From: FLUQ01 sp031550605
GTDB taxonomy: Bacteria > Desulfobacterota > Desulfovibrionia > Desulfovibrionales > Desulfovibrionaceae
Assembly: GCA_031550605.1 (NCBI GenBank)
Contig: JAVBOK010000025.1
Coordinates: 1 to 64,000, forward strand
DNA: 64,000 bases
Direction of reading: 5' to 3'
Under the pieces are notes generated by a model. It searched no databases. It saw only the letters and a list, made by a program, of their open reading frames with translations, and was not told where the DNA came from. This document shows positions 43,421 to 52,343 of the stretch, piece by piece (positions within the stretch are counted from its first letter, which is position 1; the number at the start of each line of letters is the position of its first letter). The translations under genes were made by a program, and so were the position numbers.

Positions 43421-44500
43421 TTAAAAGAATACCGTTACGATGGAGATGAGAATCGTGAAGTACACCTGGCGCACCGTGTGCACGGAGACAAGGGCCAGAC
43501 GTTCCCGGCCGGAAAGGTCAATATCCTGCGATATGGCCAGCATGTCGGATGCCCGCCCCGGCGCGGCTGCCAGCCAGGACAGCCCCTTGTGCCACGCGTA
43601 ATGCCGGTGCAGCACCCAGGCGATCACGATGCCCGCGCCCAGCACGTACGCCACGGCCGAAAGCAGCGGCACGGAACGGTCCAGCAGCAGGGAGCCAATT
43701 TCCGGAGTAACGCGCGCGCCCAGCAAAATGCCCGCGAGACATTGCAGAATCAGGCCGAAGGGTTTGGGAAAAGGCACTTCCCCGGCCCGACTCCAGGCCA
43801 CCCGGCTGAAAGCGACCCCCGCGAAGGCTCCCAGCAGCGGCCCCAGCACATGCTCGCTCAGATGGCCGAAAAACGCGCCGGCGCAACCGGGGATCAACAA
43901 AATGGCGTAATCCGGCGCGACAGCCCGGCAGGCCGCGATGGCGGAACCGCCGCCCGTCCGCTTCAACGCGCTTTTCGCGACGGCCGCGTCGACCGCGGAG
44001 CCTTTGCGGGCGTAGCCGGCCATCATGAAAGGGGTGATGCCGATGATGGCGAACTGCCGCGCCAACTGCATGAGCATGACCGTCACCGCGTCGGAATTCA
44101 TGGTCCCGGCCAGCACGATCATATCCTGCATGCGGGCCGGGGTCGCGGCAAGAATGGCCGTCAGCAGCTCAAAGCCGCAGCACCAGGCCAGAAACGCGGC
44201 AAAAGGGACGGAAAGCACGGTGTAGGCCAGCACCACCAGCAGCGTGGGCCGCCATATCTGCAGAAAATCCTGCCAGAACCGGCGGTTGATGCTCTGGCCC
44301 AGCATGCAGCCCATCAGTATCTGCAGCACCAGGACCATCTCAAAAGGAACTTGATGCGAGAGGTCCCAGTAGTTGGCGGTGATCGCGACGGCAACGGTGG
44401 CGAAGAGCAGCGCGCCGCCGGGCAGGCGGCACAGCCTGCCCGCAATGCCGCCGGCAAAAGCCGGCGCAAGCAAGGTCAGCGTATCAGGATTGGACAGCAT
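43421..44500 (-). CDS. AbrB family transporter (putative ammonia monooxygenase family)
   Basis: A 359-residue integral membrane protein with about ten hydrophobic segments, matching the AbrB/DUF2157-like family often misnamed ammonia monooxygenase. Duplicated halves each contain an amphipathic motif: LAATPARMQDMIVLAGTMNSDAVTVMLMQLAR in the first and LAAAPGRASDMLAISQDIDLSG in the second. ATG at 44500 follows a GGGG ribosome binding site. It may be a transporter of small organic compounds; the substrate is unknown. It stands between the telA unit and a diguanylate cyclase gene, all on the minus strand with gaps over 100 bases. Confidence 0.85.
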   Translation of the reverse strand: MLSNPDTLTLLAPAFAGGIAGRLCRLPGGALLFATVAVAITANYWDLSHQVPFEMVLVLQILMGCMLGQSINRRFWQDFLQIWRPTLLVVLAYTVLSVPFAAFLAWCCGFELLTAILAATPARMQDMIVLAGTMNSDAVTVMLMQLARQFAIIGITPFMMAGYARKGSAVDAAVAKSALKRTGGGSAIAACRAVAPDYAILLIPGCAGAFFGHLSEHVLGPLLGAFAGVAFSRVAWSRAGEVPFPKPFGLILQCLAGILLGARVTPEIGSLLLDRSVPLLSAVAYVLGAGIVIAWVLHRHYAWHKGLSWLAAAPGRASDMLAISQDIDLSGRERLALVSVHTVRQVYFTILISIVTVFF

Positions 44501-44608
44501 GAGCACCCCGGAGCAATACGCGCCACATGACGCGACTGACTCTTTACCGGGGGGAACGGGCAATGACAACCATTTTTTGACGCGGCGGGCCGGCATGCGG
44601 GGCGGCCT

Positions 44609-45700
44609 CTACGCACGGACCGTATTGCGTCCGTCGCGCTTGGCCTGATACAGCCGGGCATCCGCGCAGCGCAGGCAATCTTCGGCGCTCTCGCCCTCAC
44701 GGGCGGCATGCACGCCGGCGGACACGGTCAAGGAGAAGGCGTGCGCCCCGCTGCGCACCGTGCTGCAGGCCAGGCGCTCGCGCAGATTGTCCGCCATGCG
44801 CGTTCCGCCTTCCAGATCCGTGTCCGGCAGAAGCAGGATGAACTCTTCGCCGCCCCAGCGGGCGACGGTATCCTGCCTGCGGGTATGCTGCCGCAGAATG
44901 TCCGCGAACAGCCGCAGCGCGGCATCGCCGCAGGCGTGCCCGTACGTGTCGTTGACCCGCTTGAAATGGTCCAGGTCGCACAGGACGAGGCAGAACCGTC
45001 TGCCCGTTCGTGAAAAACGGGCCAGTTCCTCTTCCAGAAAGAGATTGAAAGCCCTGCGGTTGTACAGGCCGGTCAGTTCGTCCGTGACGGACATTCTTTC
45101 CAGTTTTTTCATCAGGTCGCGGATTTTGCGCTGAGACTGCCAACGAATCACCCCTCCGGCGAAAGCCGCGCAACAGGTGAACAGATAGGCCATGAACACG
45201 CGCCTGCGCGCAAGATCGTTGTAATCCGCCCACAACAGAGGATTGCCGGGAAGAAAAAACAGAACGGCCAGGCACAGAGCCTGACCGCTCAGCAACATTG
45301 CGCCCCAGCGCGGGCCGAAGGTCAGCACCGCGAAGGAAGGGAACACGAAAAGCCAGATGAACCCGACGCCCGACGGCGTGCCGGCGGCGGCGGCCAGCAG
45401 AAAAAGGCCGTTCAGCCAGAGGGTCAGAATAACGGCCGGCCAGGAGCGGAATCCGAACCGGCTGAAGACATACAGCCCCCCGGCGGAACAGGCCAGGGTG
45501 ATCCAGACGACCGGCAGCAGCAGGAACTCGCCGGTGCTCTTCCATTCAAAAAGCACAAAAAGGCCGAAAACGAAACCGAGCAGATGGAGCACGGTCGCGC
45601 TGCCGGCAGCATGCCGCTTTTCCGCATCCATGCCGTCCGAGATCCCCAGATTCAGGACCCGGTCCAGCAAACCGGAAAATGCTTCATGCAAGCCGCGCAC
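44609..45700 (-). CDS. Membrane-bound diguanylate cyclase (GGDEF)
   Basis: A 363-residue protein with six or seven membrane segments in residues 35-185 and a C-terminal GGDEF domain (about 205-360) that makes cyclic di-GMP. The active-site motif is WGGEEF, and the inhibitory RxxD site is present five residues before it (RRQD), so feedback inhibition is expected. DELTGLYNRRAF and CDLDHFKRVNDTYGH are typical. The start is GTG at 45700 directly after GGGAGG. A good promoter lies upstream. The membrane part resembles MHYT- or MASE-like sensor regions but I cannot name the class. Confidence 0.93.
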   Translation of the reverse strand: MRGLHEAFSGLLDRVLNLGISDGMDAEKRHAAGSATVLHLLGFVFGLFVLFEWKSTGEFLLLPVVWITLACSAGGLYVFSRFGFRSWPAVILTLWLNGLFLLAAAAGTPSGVGFIWLFVFPSFAVLTFGPRWGAMLLSGQALCLAVLFFLPGNPLLWADYNDLARRRVFMAYLFTCCAAFAGGVIRWQSQRKIRDLMKKLERMSVTDELTGLYNRRAFNLFLEEELARFSRTGRRFCLVLCDLDHFKRVNDTYGHACGDAALRLFADILRQHTRRQDTVARWGGEEFILLLPDTDLEGGTRMADNLRERLACSTVRSGAHAFSLTVSAGVHAAREGESAEDCLRCADARLYQAKRDGRNTVRA

Positions 45701-45737
45701 AATTTGCCTCCCCGCTAGAGTATACTAATTTAATAGG

Positions 45738-45766
45738 ATTATAGCCAAAAAAGATCCCCTTGTTAA
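45738..45766 (-). promoter_or_regulatory. Promoter of the diguanylate cyclase gene
   Basis: On the minus strand TTAACA (45766-45761), a 17-base spacer and a perfect TATAAT (45743-45738) form a strong sigma-70 promoter; transcription would begin near 45731, about 30 bases before the GTG start. Confidence 0.75.
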
Positions 45767-45797
45767 CTCTTTTTCCTTCCAACCGAACGGCCCGGGC

Positions 45798-45826
45798 TTG
45801 GCTGCGGCGTTGATCCGCGCTATACA
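45798..45826 (+). promoter_or_regulatory. Candidate promoter of ispG
   Basis: TTGGCT (45798-45803), a 17-base spacer and TATACA (45821-45826) give a moderate sigma-70 match whose start point would lie about 13 bases before the ispG ATG. Confidence 0.35.
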
Positions 45827-45845
45827 GCCGGGACAGGAAACAACC

Positions 45846-46925
45846 ATGATCGATGAACGCCGAAAAACCCGCGCCATCCGCCTTGGCCCTCTGCTTGTCG
45901 GCAGCGGCCACCCCGTTTTGGTGCAGAGCATGACCAACACCGACACCCGCGATGCCGTTTCGACGAGCGCCCAGGTCAGACGCCTGGCTGACGCCGGAGC
46001 GGACATCGTGCGCGTCGCCGTGCCCGACAACAGCGCGGCCAAAGCCCTGGCCGCCATACGCGCCGCATCCCCCGTGCCGCTTGTCGCGGACATCCATTTC
46101 AACCACAAGCTGGCCCTGGCCGCCGTGGCCGCCGGTTTTGAGGGACTGCGCATCAACCCCGGCAACATCGGCGGCGAAAAAAACGTGGCCGCCGTGGTGG
46201 ATGCCGCGCAAAGAGCCGGGGCCTGCATCCGGGTGGGCGTCAATTCCGGCTCTGTGGAAAGCGCGCTGCTGCGCAAATACGGCGGCCCCACGCCGGAGGC
46301 CATGGTTGAATCCGCCTTGACGCACGTGCGCATGCTGGAAGAGCGCGGCTTTTACAACACCAAGATTTCCCTGAAATCCTCGTCCGTTCCCCGCACGGTG
46401 GCCGCATACCGCCTGCTGGCCAAAGAATGCGACTATCCGCTGCACATCGGGGTGACGGAAGCGGGAACCCTGCTTTCCGGCGCGGTCAAATCCGCCGTGG
46501 GTCTGGGCATTCTGCTGGCGGAAGGCATCGGCGACACGGTGCGCGTGTCCCTGACCCATGACCCCGTGCGCGAAGTGGATGTGGCCTACATGCTGCTGCG
46601 CAGCCTGGACCTGCGCAAACGCGGGCCGGAACTGATATCCTGCCCCACCTGCGGCCGCACCCGCATCGAACTTGCCGCCCTGGCCCAGGCCGTGGAAGAA
46701 CGCATCGCGGTCTTTTCCCGGACTTTCACCGTGGCGGTGATGGGCTGCGAGGTCAACGGCCCCGGCGAAGCCCGCGAAGCGGATATCGGCATCGCCGGCG
46801 GCGCGGGCAAAGGCACCATTTTCCGCAAGGGCGCGATCATCCGCACGGTGGCCGGCGACACGCAGGCCCTGCTGGCCGCACTGATGGAAGAGATTGAATT
46901 TTTTCTCAAAGAAAGTCATATCTAA
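45846..46925 (+). CDS. ispG: 4-hydroxy-3-methylbut-2-enyl diphosphate synthase
   Basis: IspG (GcpE) reduces methylerythritol cyclodiphosphate to HMBPP, the sixth step of the MEP isoprenoid route. The 359-residue protein has the N-terminal barrel (VLVQSMTNTDTRD, LVADIHFNHKLAL, GLRINPGNIG) and the C-terminal ferredoxin-like domain with the [4Fe-4S] ligands in ISCPTCGRT and VMGCEVNGPGEAREADIG. ATG at 45846 has an AGGAAA ribosome binding site. Dxs and IspA of the same wider pathway are encoded 6-9 kb downstream on the same strand. Confidence 0.96.
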   Translation: MIDERRKTRAIRLGPLLVGSGHPVLVQSMTNTDTRDAVSTSAQVRRLADAGADIVRVAVPDNSAAKALAAIRAASPVPLVADIHFNHKLALAAVAAGFEGLRINPGNIGGEKNVAAVVDAAQRAGACIRVGVNSGSVESALLRKYGGPTPEAMVESALTHVRMLEERGFYNTKISLKSSSVPRTVAAYRLLAKECDYPLHIGVTEAGTLLSGAVKSAVGLGILLAEGIGDTVRVSLTHDPVREVDVAYMLLRSLDLRKRGPELISCPTCGRTRIELAALAQAVEERIAVFSRTFTVAVMGCEVNGPGEAREADIGIAGGAGKGTIFRKGAIIRTVAGDTQALLAALMEEIEFFLKESHI

Positions 46926-46985
46926 CGATTCGGCAACACACCCCAACCATCCCCCGATGAACACTTTGTGAAAAAGAGGGGGTGC

Positions 46986-47027
46986 GGGGGAGAAAAAACG
47001 TTTTTGCAAAAAAGTTTTTTCTCCCCC
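46986..47027 (+). terminator. Large hairpin between ispG and proS
   Basis: Perfect 14-base arms (gggggagaaaaaac at 46986 and its complement ending at 47027) enclose a stretch that itself pairs (ttttt with aaaaa), so almost the whole 42 bases form one rod. It lies 60 bases after ispG and 20 bases before proS. T runs occur inside the stem rather than after it, so it may be a transcript-processing or attenuating element instead of a simple terminator. Confidence 0.6.
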
Positions 47028-47047
47028 GTGAAACCCGCGAGGAACCC

Positions 47048-48787
47048 ATGCGCCTTTCCCGTTATTTCGCGCCCACGCTCAAGGAAGCCCCGGCCGATGC
47101 CGAGGTTGTCAGCCATAAACTGCTTGTCCGCGCGGGCATGATCCGCCGCCTGACCAGCGGGGTGTACAGTTATCTGCCCATGGGCTGGCGGTCGCTGAAC
47201 AAGATCGCGGGCATCGTGCGCCGGGAGATGGACCGGGCCGGCGCCCTGGAACTGCTGCTGCCCACGGTGCAGCCCGCGGACCTGTGGCAGGAATCGGGGC
47301 GCTGGGAGCATTACGGCAAGGAACTGCTGCGCTTTCGGGACCGCAATGACCGCGAATGCTGCCTGGGGCCCACACACGAGGAAGTGATCACCGACATCGT
47401 GCGCAGGGAAATCAAATCCTACCGCCAGTTGCCGGTCAACATGTACCAGATCCAGACAAAATTCCGGGACGAGATCCGGCCCCGTTTCGGCCTGATGCGC
47501 GGCCGCGAATTCATCATGAAGGACGCCTATTCCTTTGACCGCGACGACGCCGGAGCGGAAAAAAGCTATCGGGCCATGTTCGAAGCGTACAAGCAGGTAT
47601 TCATCCGCCTGGGTCTGCGCTTCAAACCCGTGGAAGCGGACTCCGGCTCCATCGGCGGCAGCTTTTCCCATGAATTCATGGTGCTGGCCCAGACAGGCGA
47701 AGACGTCATCGCCTCCTGCACGGACTGCGATTACGCGGCCAACGTGGAACGCGCCGTGGTCCGCGGCCGCGGCGCAAAAGACGCGACGGTCCCGCCCGCC
47801 TTTTCCACTGCGCCCACGCCCGGCAAGCACACGGTGGAGGAAGTCGCCGCCTTTCTGGGCGTTCCCGCAGACGGCATCGTCAAAACCATCCTGCTGGATG
47901 TTGACGGCCAGCCCGTGGCCGCTCTGGTGCGCGGCGACCGCGAACTGAATCCCGTCAAGGTCAAGAACCTGATGAACGCCAACAGCGCGGCCTTTGCCGC
48001 GCCGGAACAGGTCACGGCCTGGACGGGCGCGCCCGTCGGCTTTGCCGGCCCCGTGGGCCTGAAGGTTTCGCGGATCATCGCGGACAGCGAACTGGAACTG
48101 CGCGAGGGCTGGGTCACCGGAGCCAACGCCGCCGACGCCCACTACATCAACGTCAGCCTGATCCGCGACGCCGCGATCACGGAATACGCCGACATCCGCA
48201 TGATCGCCGAAGGCGACCCCTGCCCGGCCTGCGGCGGACGCATGGAATTTCCGCGCGGCATCGAGGTGGGGCACGTGTTCAAACTGGGAACGAAATATTC
48301 TTCCGCCATGCGCGCCGTGTACCTGGATGAAAACGGCAAGGAACAGCTGATCGTCATGGGCTGTTACGGCATCGGGGTCAGCCGCATTCTGGCCGCCTGC
48401 ATCGAGCAAAACCACGATGAAAACGGCATCATGTTCCCGCCGCCGGTAGCCCCTTTCCACGTGTCCCTGCTCAACCTGGACCCCAGGGCGGATGAGGCGT
48501 CGGCCAGGGCGCAGGAAATCCACGATCTGCTGGAAAGTTCCGGTCTGGAAGTGCTGTTGGACGACCGCGACGAACGGCCCGGCGTGAAATTCAAGGACGC
48601 CGACCTGATGGGCCTGCCCATGCAGCTGATCGTTGGCGGCAAGGGTCTGGCCCGAGGGATCGTTGAAGCCAAGGACCGCCGGACCGGCGAAAAGGCCGAA
48701 CTGCCCGTTGACGGTTTTGCCGCCGCCTTTGCCGCCTGGAAGGACATGGTCTTCGCCGGCTGGGGCCTGCCCGCCGGGGGGATCTGA
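47048..48787 (+). CDS. proS: Prolyl-tRNA synthetase
   Basis: The 579-residue bacterial-type ProS charges tRNA(Pro). Class II motifs are visible: motif 2 near FRDEIRPRFGLMRGREFIMKDAYSFD and motif 3 in GCYGIGVSRILAACIEQ; GPTHEEVITD is the typical amino-acid pocket. The insertion of about 180 residues between motifs 2 and 3 is the YbaK-like editing domain that removes mischarged alanine. ATG at 47048 has GAGGA. The stop overlaps the start of the Sel1-repeat gene by one base. Confidence 0.97.
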   Translation: MRLSRYFAPTLKEAPADAEVVSHKLLVRAGMIRRLTSGVYSYLPMGWRSLNKIAGIVRREMDRAGALELLLPTVQPADLWQESGRWEHYGKELLRFRDRNDRECCLGPTHEEVITDIVRREIKSYRQLPVNMYQIQTKFRDEIRPRFGLMRGREFIMKDAYSFDRDDAGAEKSYRAMFEAYKQVFIRLGLRFKPVEADSGSIGGSFSHEFMVLAQTGEDVIASCTDCDYAANVERAVVRGRGAKDATVPPAFSTAPTPGKHTVEEVAAFLGVPADGIVKTILLDVDGQPVAALVRGDRELNPVKVKNLMNANSAAFAAPEQVTAWTGAPVGFAGPVGLKVSRIIADSELELREGWVTGANAADAHYINVSLIRDAAITEYADIRMIAEGDPCPACGGRMEFPRGIEVGHVFKLGTKYSSAMRAVYLDENGKEQLIVMGCYGIGVSRILAACIEQNHDENGIMFPPPVAPFHVSLLNLDPRADEASARAQEIHDLLESSGLEVLLDDRDERPGVKFKDADLMGLPMQLIVGGKGLARGIVEAKDRRTGEKAELPVDGFAAAFAAWKDMVFAGWGLPAGGI

Positions 48788-49710
48788 TGCGCCGCCGCCT
48801 GTTGCCGCTGGCCGTCCTGCTCTGCGCGACGCTGCTTCCCTTTGCCGCCCAGGCGGGCGCGCCTGTTCCGCCCGCGCCCGGCGGCGGGACCGACTTGCAG
48901 GGCAGGGCCGAAACCGGCGATCCCGCGGCGCAGTATGAACGCGGTAAAATCCTGATGCGCGCGGGGCGCGACGGCAACGCGGCGGCCCTGGCGGAATCCG
49001 TGGTCTGGTTCCGCAAAAGCGCGGACCAGGGGCATGTGGACGCGGCCTATTTCGCGGGCTATGCCTTCTACTCCGGCGTCGGCGTCGCGCAAGACTACGC
49101 CCTGGCCCAGAGATATCTGCTGGTCGCGGCGGAAAAGGGCAGCGCCTCCGCCATGTTCACTTTGGGGCACATGCGCCTGCGCGGGGAAGGCCTGGCCCGG
49201 AGCGCCCCCCTGGCCGCCGAATGGTACGCCAGGGCGGCGGAAAAGGGCAACGCCAACGCCCAGGCCGGTCTGGCCATCCTGTACGCCGAAGGCCAGGGCG
49301 TGCCCAGGGACGGAGCCAAAGCCGTCAGCCTGGGCATAGCGGCGGCGGAGCAGGGCAACATCACCGCCATGTACAACCTGGGCATTATTTACGCCAAAGG
49401 CGAAGCGGTTCCGCGCCACCCGGCCAGGGCCATGTACTGGCTGCGCTATGCGGCGGCCAACGGGTATTTTCCAGCGGCCTTTTCCCTTGGCAGGCACTAC
49501 TGCAACGGGCTCGGGGCCATGAAGCCCGACCCGGTCCAGGCTTCCCTCTGGCTGCAGGTTGCTCTGACCATGGATCCCAACAGCCGGGAAAGCCTGGAAC
49601 TATTCACCAAACTCAGTCTGACGCGACAGCAGACGCAGGCCGTCAACGCAACGTTGGCCCGCTGGGAACGCGAAGGCATCCCCATGCCCACGGGGCCGGA
49701 ACCGCAATAA
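48787..49710 (+). CDS. Exported Sel1-repeat protein
   Basis: A 307-residue protein with a signal peptide (LLPLAVLLCATLLPFAAQAG) and about six Sel1-like helical repeats from residue 45 to 270, for example AAYFAGYAFYSGVGVAQDYALA, AMFTLGHMRLRGEGLAR and AMYNLGIIYAKGEAVPRH. Such repeats bind other proteins in the periplasm or at the outer membrane. It overlaps proS by one base and precedes xseA by two, so it is co-transcribed with housekeeping genes. No enzymatic domain is visible. Confidence 0.9.
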   Translation: MRRRLLPLAVLLCATLLPFAAQAGAPVPPAPGGGTDLQGRAETGDPAAQYERGKILMRAGRDGNAAALAESVVWFRKSADQGHVDAAYFAGYAFYSGVGVAQDYALAQRYLLVAAEKGSASAMFTLGHMRLRGEGLARSAPLAAEWYARAAEKGNANAQAGLAILYAEGQGVPRDGAKAVSLGIAAAEQGNITAMYNLGIIYAKGEAVPRHPARAMYWLRYAAANGYFPAAFSLGRHYCNGLGAMKPDPVQASLWLQVALTMDPNSRESLELFTKLSLTRQQTQAVNATLARWEREGIPMPTGPEPQ

Positions 49711-49712
49711 CC

Positions 49713-51023
49713 ATGAGCGACGCCATCCTCACCGTCAGCCAGCTGACCCGCTCGGTCAAATCTTTGCTGGAAGGGGCTTTTCCTTTCGTCTGGGTGCGCG
49801 GCCAGGTAAGCAACTGCGCGCGGCCGTCCAGCGGGCATTTATATTTCAGCCTCAAGGACGAGGAAGCGGTCATCAACGCCGTGTGGTTCAAGGGCCAGCA
49901 AAAAGACGCCGAGGCTTTCGACCCGCTGACCGGCGAAGTATTCGAGGATGGTCCCCGCCCCGGTCTGGCCGCCGTTCTGGAAAACGGACGGGAAATCATC
50001 TGCGCCGGGCGGCTTTCCGTGTACCCGCCGCGCGGCGCGTACCAACTGGTGGTGGAACTGGCCCAGGACGCGGGCCAGGGCCGTCTGCATCTGGAATTCG
50101 AGCGCATCAAGACCCGCCTTGCGGCCAAAGGCTATTTCAGCCTTGAGCGAAAACGCCCCCTGCCCCGCAACCCCGACCGCGCCGCCCTGATCACCGCGCC
50201 GGGCGGGGCCGCTGTCCGCGATTTTCTGCGCATGGCCGGCGAACGGGGCGTGGGAAGCGAGATGCGCATATACCCGGTGTTGGTGCAGGGCGACGCCGCG
50301 CCGAAGCAGATCGCCGACGCTCTGGATACCGTCAGCCGCGAAGGCTGGGCGCGGGTCGCCGTGCTGCTGCGCGGGGGCGGGTCGCTGGAAGACCTGTGGG
50401 CCTTCAACGCCGAGTCCGTGGCGGATGCGATTTTCCGCTGCGCGGTGCCCGTGCTGACCGGCGTCGGGCACGAGGTGGACATCAGCATCGCCGACCTTGT
50501 GGCCGATGCGCGCGCGGCGACGCCCACCCACGCGGCCCAGCTTTTGTGGGTGGAAAAGCGCGAACTGGCCCAGCGCCTGGACGAGATGGAACTTGGCCTG
50601 GGCAGGGCCTGGACGCGCGGCGACGCATGGCGTGAAAGCCGTCTGGCCGCCCTGTCCGCGCGGCTGGGCACCCTGTCCCCGACCCGGGCGCTGGATCGGT
50701 GGGAAGAAACGCTGGTCCAATCCGGAAAACGGTTGCACAGCGCCGTCCTCCATGCCCTGGACAGGCGGGACGCGCGCCTGGACGCCCTGGGCCCGCGTCT
50801 GCTCCGGGCCGCGGAAGGCGCCCTGGCCCGCGCCGAACGGCGTTTTGACCGTCTGGCGCCGGCGCTGGCGGCCCTTGACCCCATGCGGCCCCTGGAGCGG
50901 GGTTATGCCCTGGCCCGCGATACACAAGGCCGTTTTGTCCGTTCCGTCCGCGACGTACATCCGGGTGACGCCCTGGATCTGATGGTCCGCGACGGAACCA
51001 TCCCGGTAACGGTGAAACCATGA
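49713..51023 (+). CDS. xseA: Exodeoxyribonuclease VII large subunit
   Basis: XseA is the catalytic subunit of the single-strand exonuclease VII. The 436-residue protein has the N-terminal OB fold (SLLEGAFPFVWVRGQVSNC, GHLYFSLKDEEAVINAVWF), the catalytic domain with LITAPGGAAVRDFL, RGGGSLEDLWAFN and GVGHEVDISIADLVADARAATPTHAA, and a long helical C-terminal part. The ATG at 49713 follows the previous stop by two bases. Its small partner subunit xseB lies 1.1 kb downstream, after the M23 peptidase gene. Confidence 0.96.
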   Translation: MSDAILTVSQLTRSVKSLLEGAFPFVWVRGQVSNCARPSSGHLYFSLKDEEAVINAVWFKGQQKDAEAFDPLTGEVFEDGPRPGLAAVLENGREIICAGRLSVYPPRGAYQLVVELAQDAGQGRLHLEFERIKTRLAAKGYFSLERKRPLPRNPDRAALITAPGGAAVRDFLRMAGERGVGSEMRIYPVLVQGDAAPKQIADALDTVSREGWARVAVLLRGGGSLEDLWAFNAESVADAIFRCAVPVLTGVGHEVDISIADLVADARAATPTHAAQLLWVEKRELAQRLDEMELGLGRAWTRGDAWRESRLAALSARLGTLSPTRALDRWEETLVQSGKRLHSAVLHALDRRDARLDALGPRLLRAAEGALARAERRFDRLAPALAALDPMRPLERGYALARDTQGRFVRSVRDVHPGDALDLMVRDGTIPVTVKP

Positions 51024-51113
51024 ACACCGCCCGCGGGGAGCCGTCCCGCGCCTTCGGCGTTTTGCCCCGCGCAGGCGGGAAGGCCCGGCCCCCCGGCCGC
51101 GACAGGTGACAGC

Positions 51114-52097
51114 ATGCTCCACGCGCGCAAATGTTTTTCCCGGTTTTGCATCACGGCGGCGCTTTTCGCCCTGGTCTGCGCACAGACCGCCTGCGCCGCC
51201 GGCGTTGCGGCCGTCCCGCAGCGGCCGTCCCCGGTCATTTCCCTGGATATTCCGGCCCAGGTCCACGACGGCCAGGCTTTCGCGGTGTCCCTGACCGCAT
51301 CCGCCGCGGCGGACGGCACGAATATCCGCACCGTGACGTTTCAATTTCTGGACAGAAACGTCACGGCCGCCGCAACGCCGGTAAAAAACAGACCGTCCGT
51401 CGTGGCTGCCACGGCCCTGTTGCCCGTGCCCCTGGGGCACAAGGACGGCCTGTACCCCGTGAGCTGGAACGCCGCCTGCTCCGACGGCGTCCGCACGGGC
51501 AGTTCCGGCACCATCCGGGTCGTGCGCAAAGAATACCCCGCGCAGCAACTGACTCTGGAGCAGAAATACGTCACCCCGGACCCGACGCTGAAAGACCGCA
51601 TCGCCAGAGAAAGCAAACAACTGGGCGCGGCGCTTGGAACCATGAGCCCCGACCGGTTCTGGGTCCTGCCGCTGGCCCGGCCCGTGCCCGGCAGTTTGTC
51701 CAGCGTCTTCGGCCTGCGCCGGGTGCTTAACGGCCAGCCGCGCGGCGCGCACAAAGGGTTGGATTTCAGGGGCGCGACAGGAACCCCCATCACGGTTCTG
51801 GCTCCGGGAAAGGTTGTTTTGGCCGGCGATTTTTATTATCCTGGAAAATTCGTGGTGATCGATCACGGCCAGGGCGTGGTCAGCATCTCCATGCACATGT
51901 CGAAAATCGACGCCGCCGCCGGCCAGCGGGTCAAAAACGGCGATGTCATCGGCCGGATCGGCGCCACGGGCCGGGTTACGGGACCCCACCTGCACCTGGG
52001 CCTTTCCGTGCTGGGGCAAAGCGTCGACCCCCTGCCTCTGCTGGAAAAAGGAGCCGACACGTGGGAACCGAAAGATCCGGTAAAGGAAAATCCGTGA
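51114..52097 (+). CDS. M23 family peptidase (LytM-type endopeptidase)
   Basis: A 327-residue exported protein with a signal peptide (FCITAALFALVCAQTACAAG). An Ig-like all-beta region fills about 40-150, and the C-terminal LytM domain carries the zinc motifs GAHKGLDFRG (HxxxD) and GPHLHLGL (HxH), all four ligands present, so it is likely an active cell-wall endopeptidase. The cysteine near the end of the signal could also be a lipobox (LVCAQTAC). An AGGTGA ribosome binding site precedes ATG. Its stop codon overlaps the xseB start by four bases; this order is common in Desulfovibrio relatives. Confidence 0.93.
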   Translation: MLHARKCFSRFCITAALFALVCAQTACAAGVAAVPQRPSPVISLDIPAQVHDGQAFAVSLTASAAADGTNIRTVTFQFLDRNVTAAATPVKNRPSVVAATALLPVPLGHKDGLYPVSWNAACSDGVRTGSSGTIRVVRKEYPAQQLTLEQKYVTPDPTLKDRIARESKQLGAALGTMSPDRFWVLPLARPVPGSLSSVFGLRRVLNGQPRGAHKGLDFRGATGTPITVLAPGKVVLAGDFYYPGKFVVIDHGQGVVSISMHMSKIDAAAGQRVKNGDVIGRIGATGRVTGPHLHLGLSVLGQSVDPLPLLEKGADTWEPKDPVKENP

Positions 52098-52342
52098 ACG
52101 AAGAGAAGCACAGCTTTGAAAAACAAATGGAGCGTCTGCAACTGGTGGTGGAAACGCTGGAAAAAAGCGATCTGCCGCTGGAAAAAAGCGTCGCCCTGTA
52201 TAAAGAAGGCCAGATGCTCGCCGCTTCCTGCCGGGAACAGCTGGAAAAAGCGCGCCACACCGTGAAAGTTCAGACCGGGGCTGGTCTGGCGGAATTTGAG
52301 ACCGCCGGCCCCGGAGCCCCGGGGGCCGAAGAGGAAGCCTGA
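52094..52342 (+). CDS. xseB: Exodeoxyribonuclease VII small subunit
   Basis: An 82-residue two-helix protein that binds XseA. The signature FEKQMERLQLVVETLEKSDLPLEKSVALYKEG is typical, followed by a short acidic tail. Translation starts at GTG 52094, overlapping the peptidase stop (GTGA), with AAGGAAA upstream; an ATG at 52061 inside the peptidase gene is less likely. ispA begins one base after its stop codon. Confidence 0.94.
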   Translation: MNEEKHSFEKQMERLQLVVETLEKSDLPLEKSVALYKEGQMLAASCREQLEKARHTVKVQTGAGLAEFETAGPGAPGAEEEA

Positions 52343-52343
52343 C

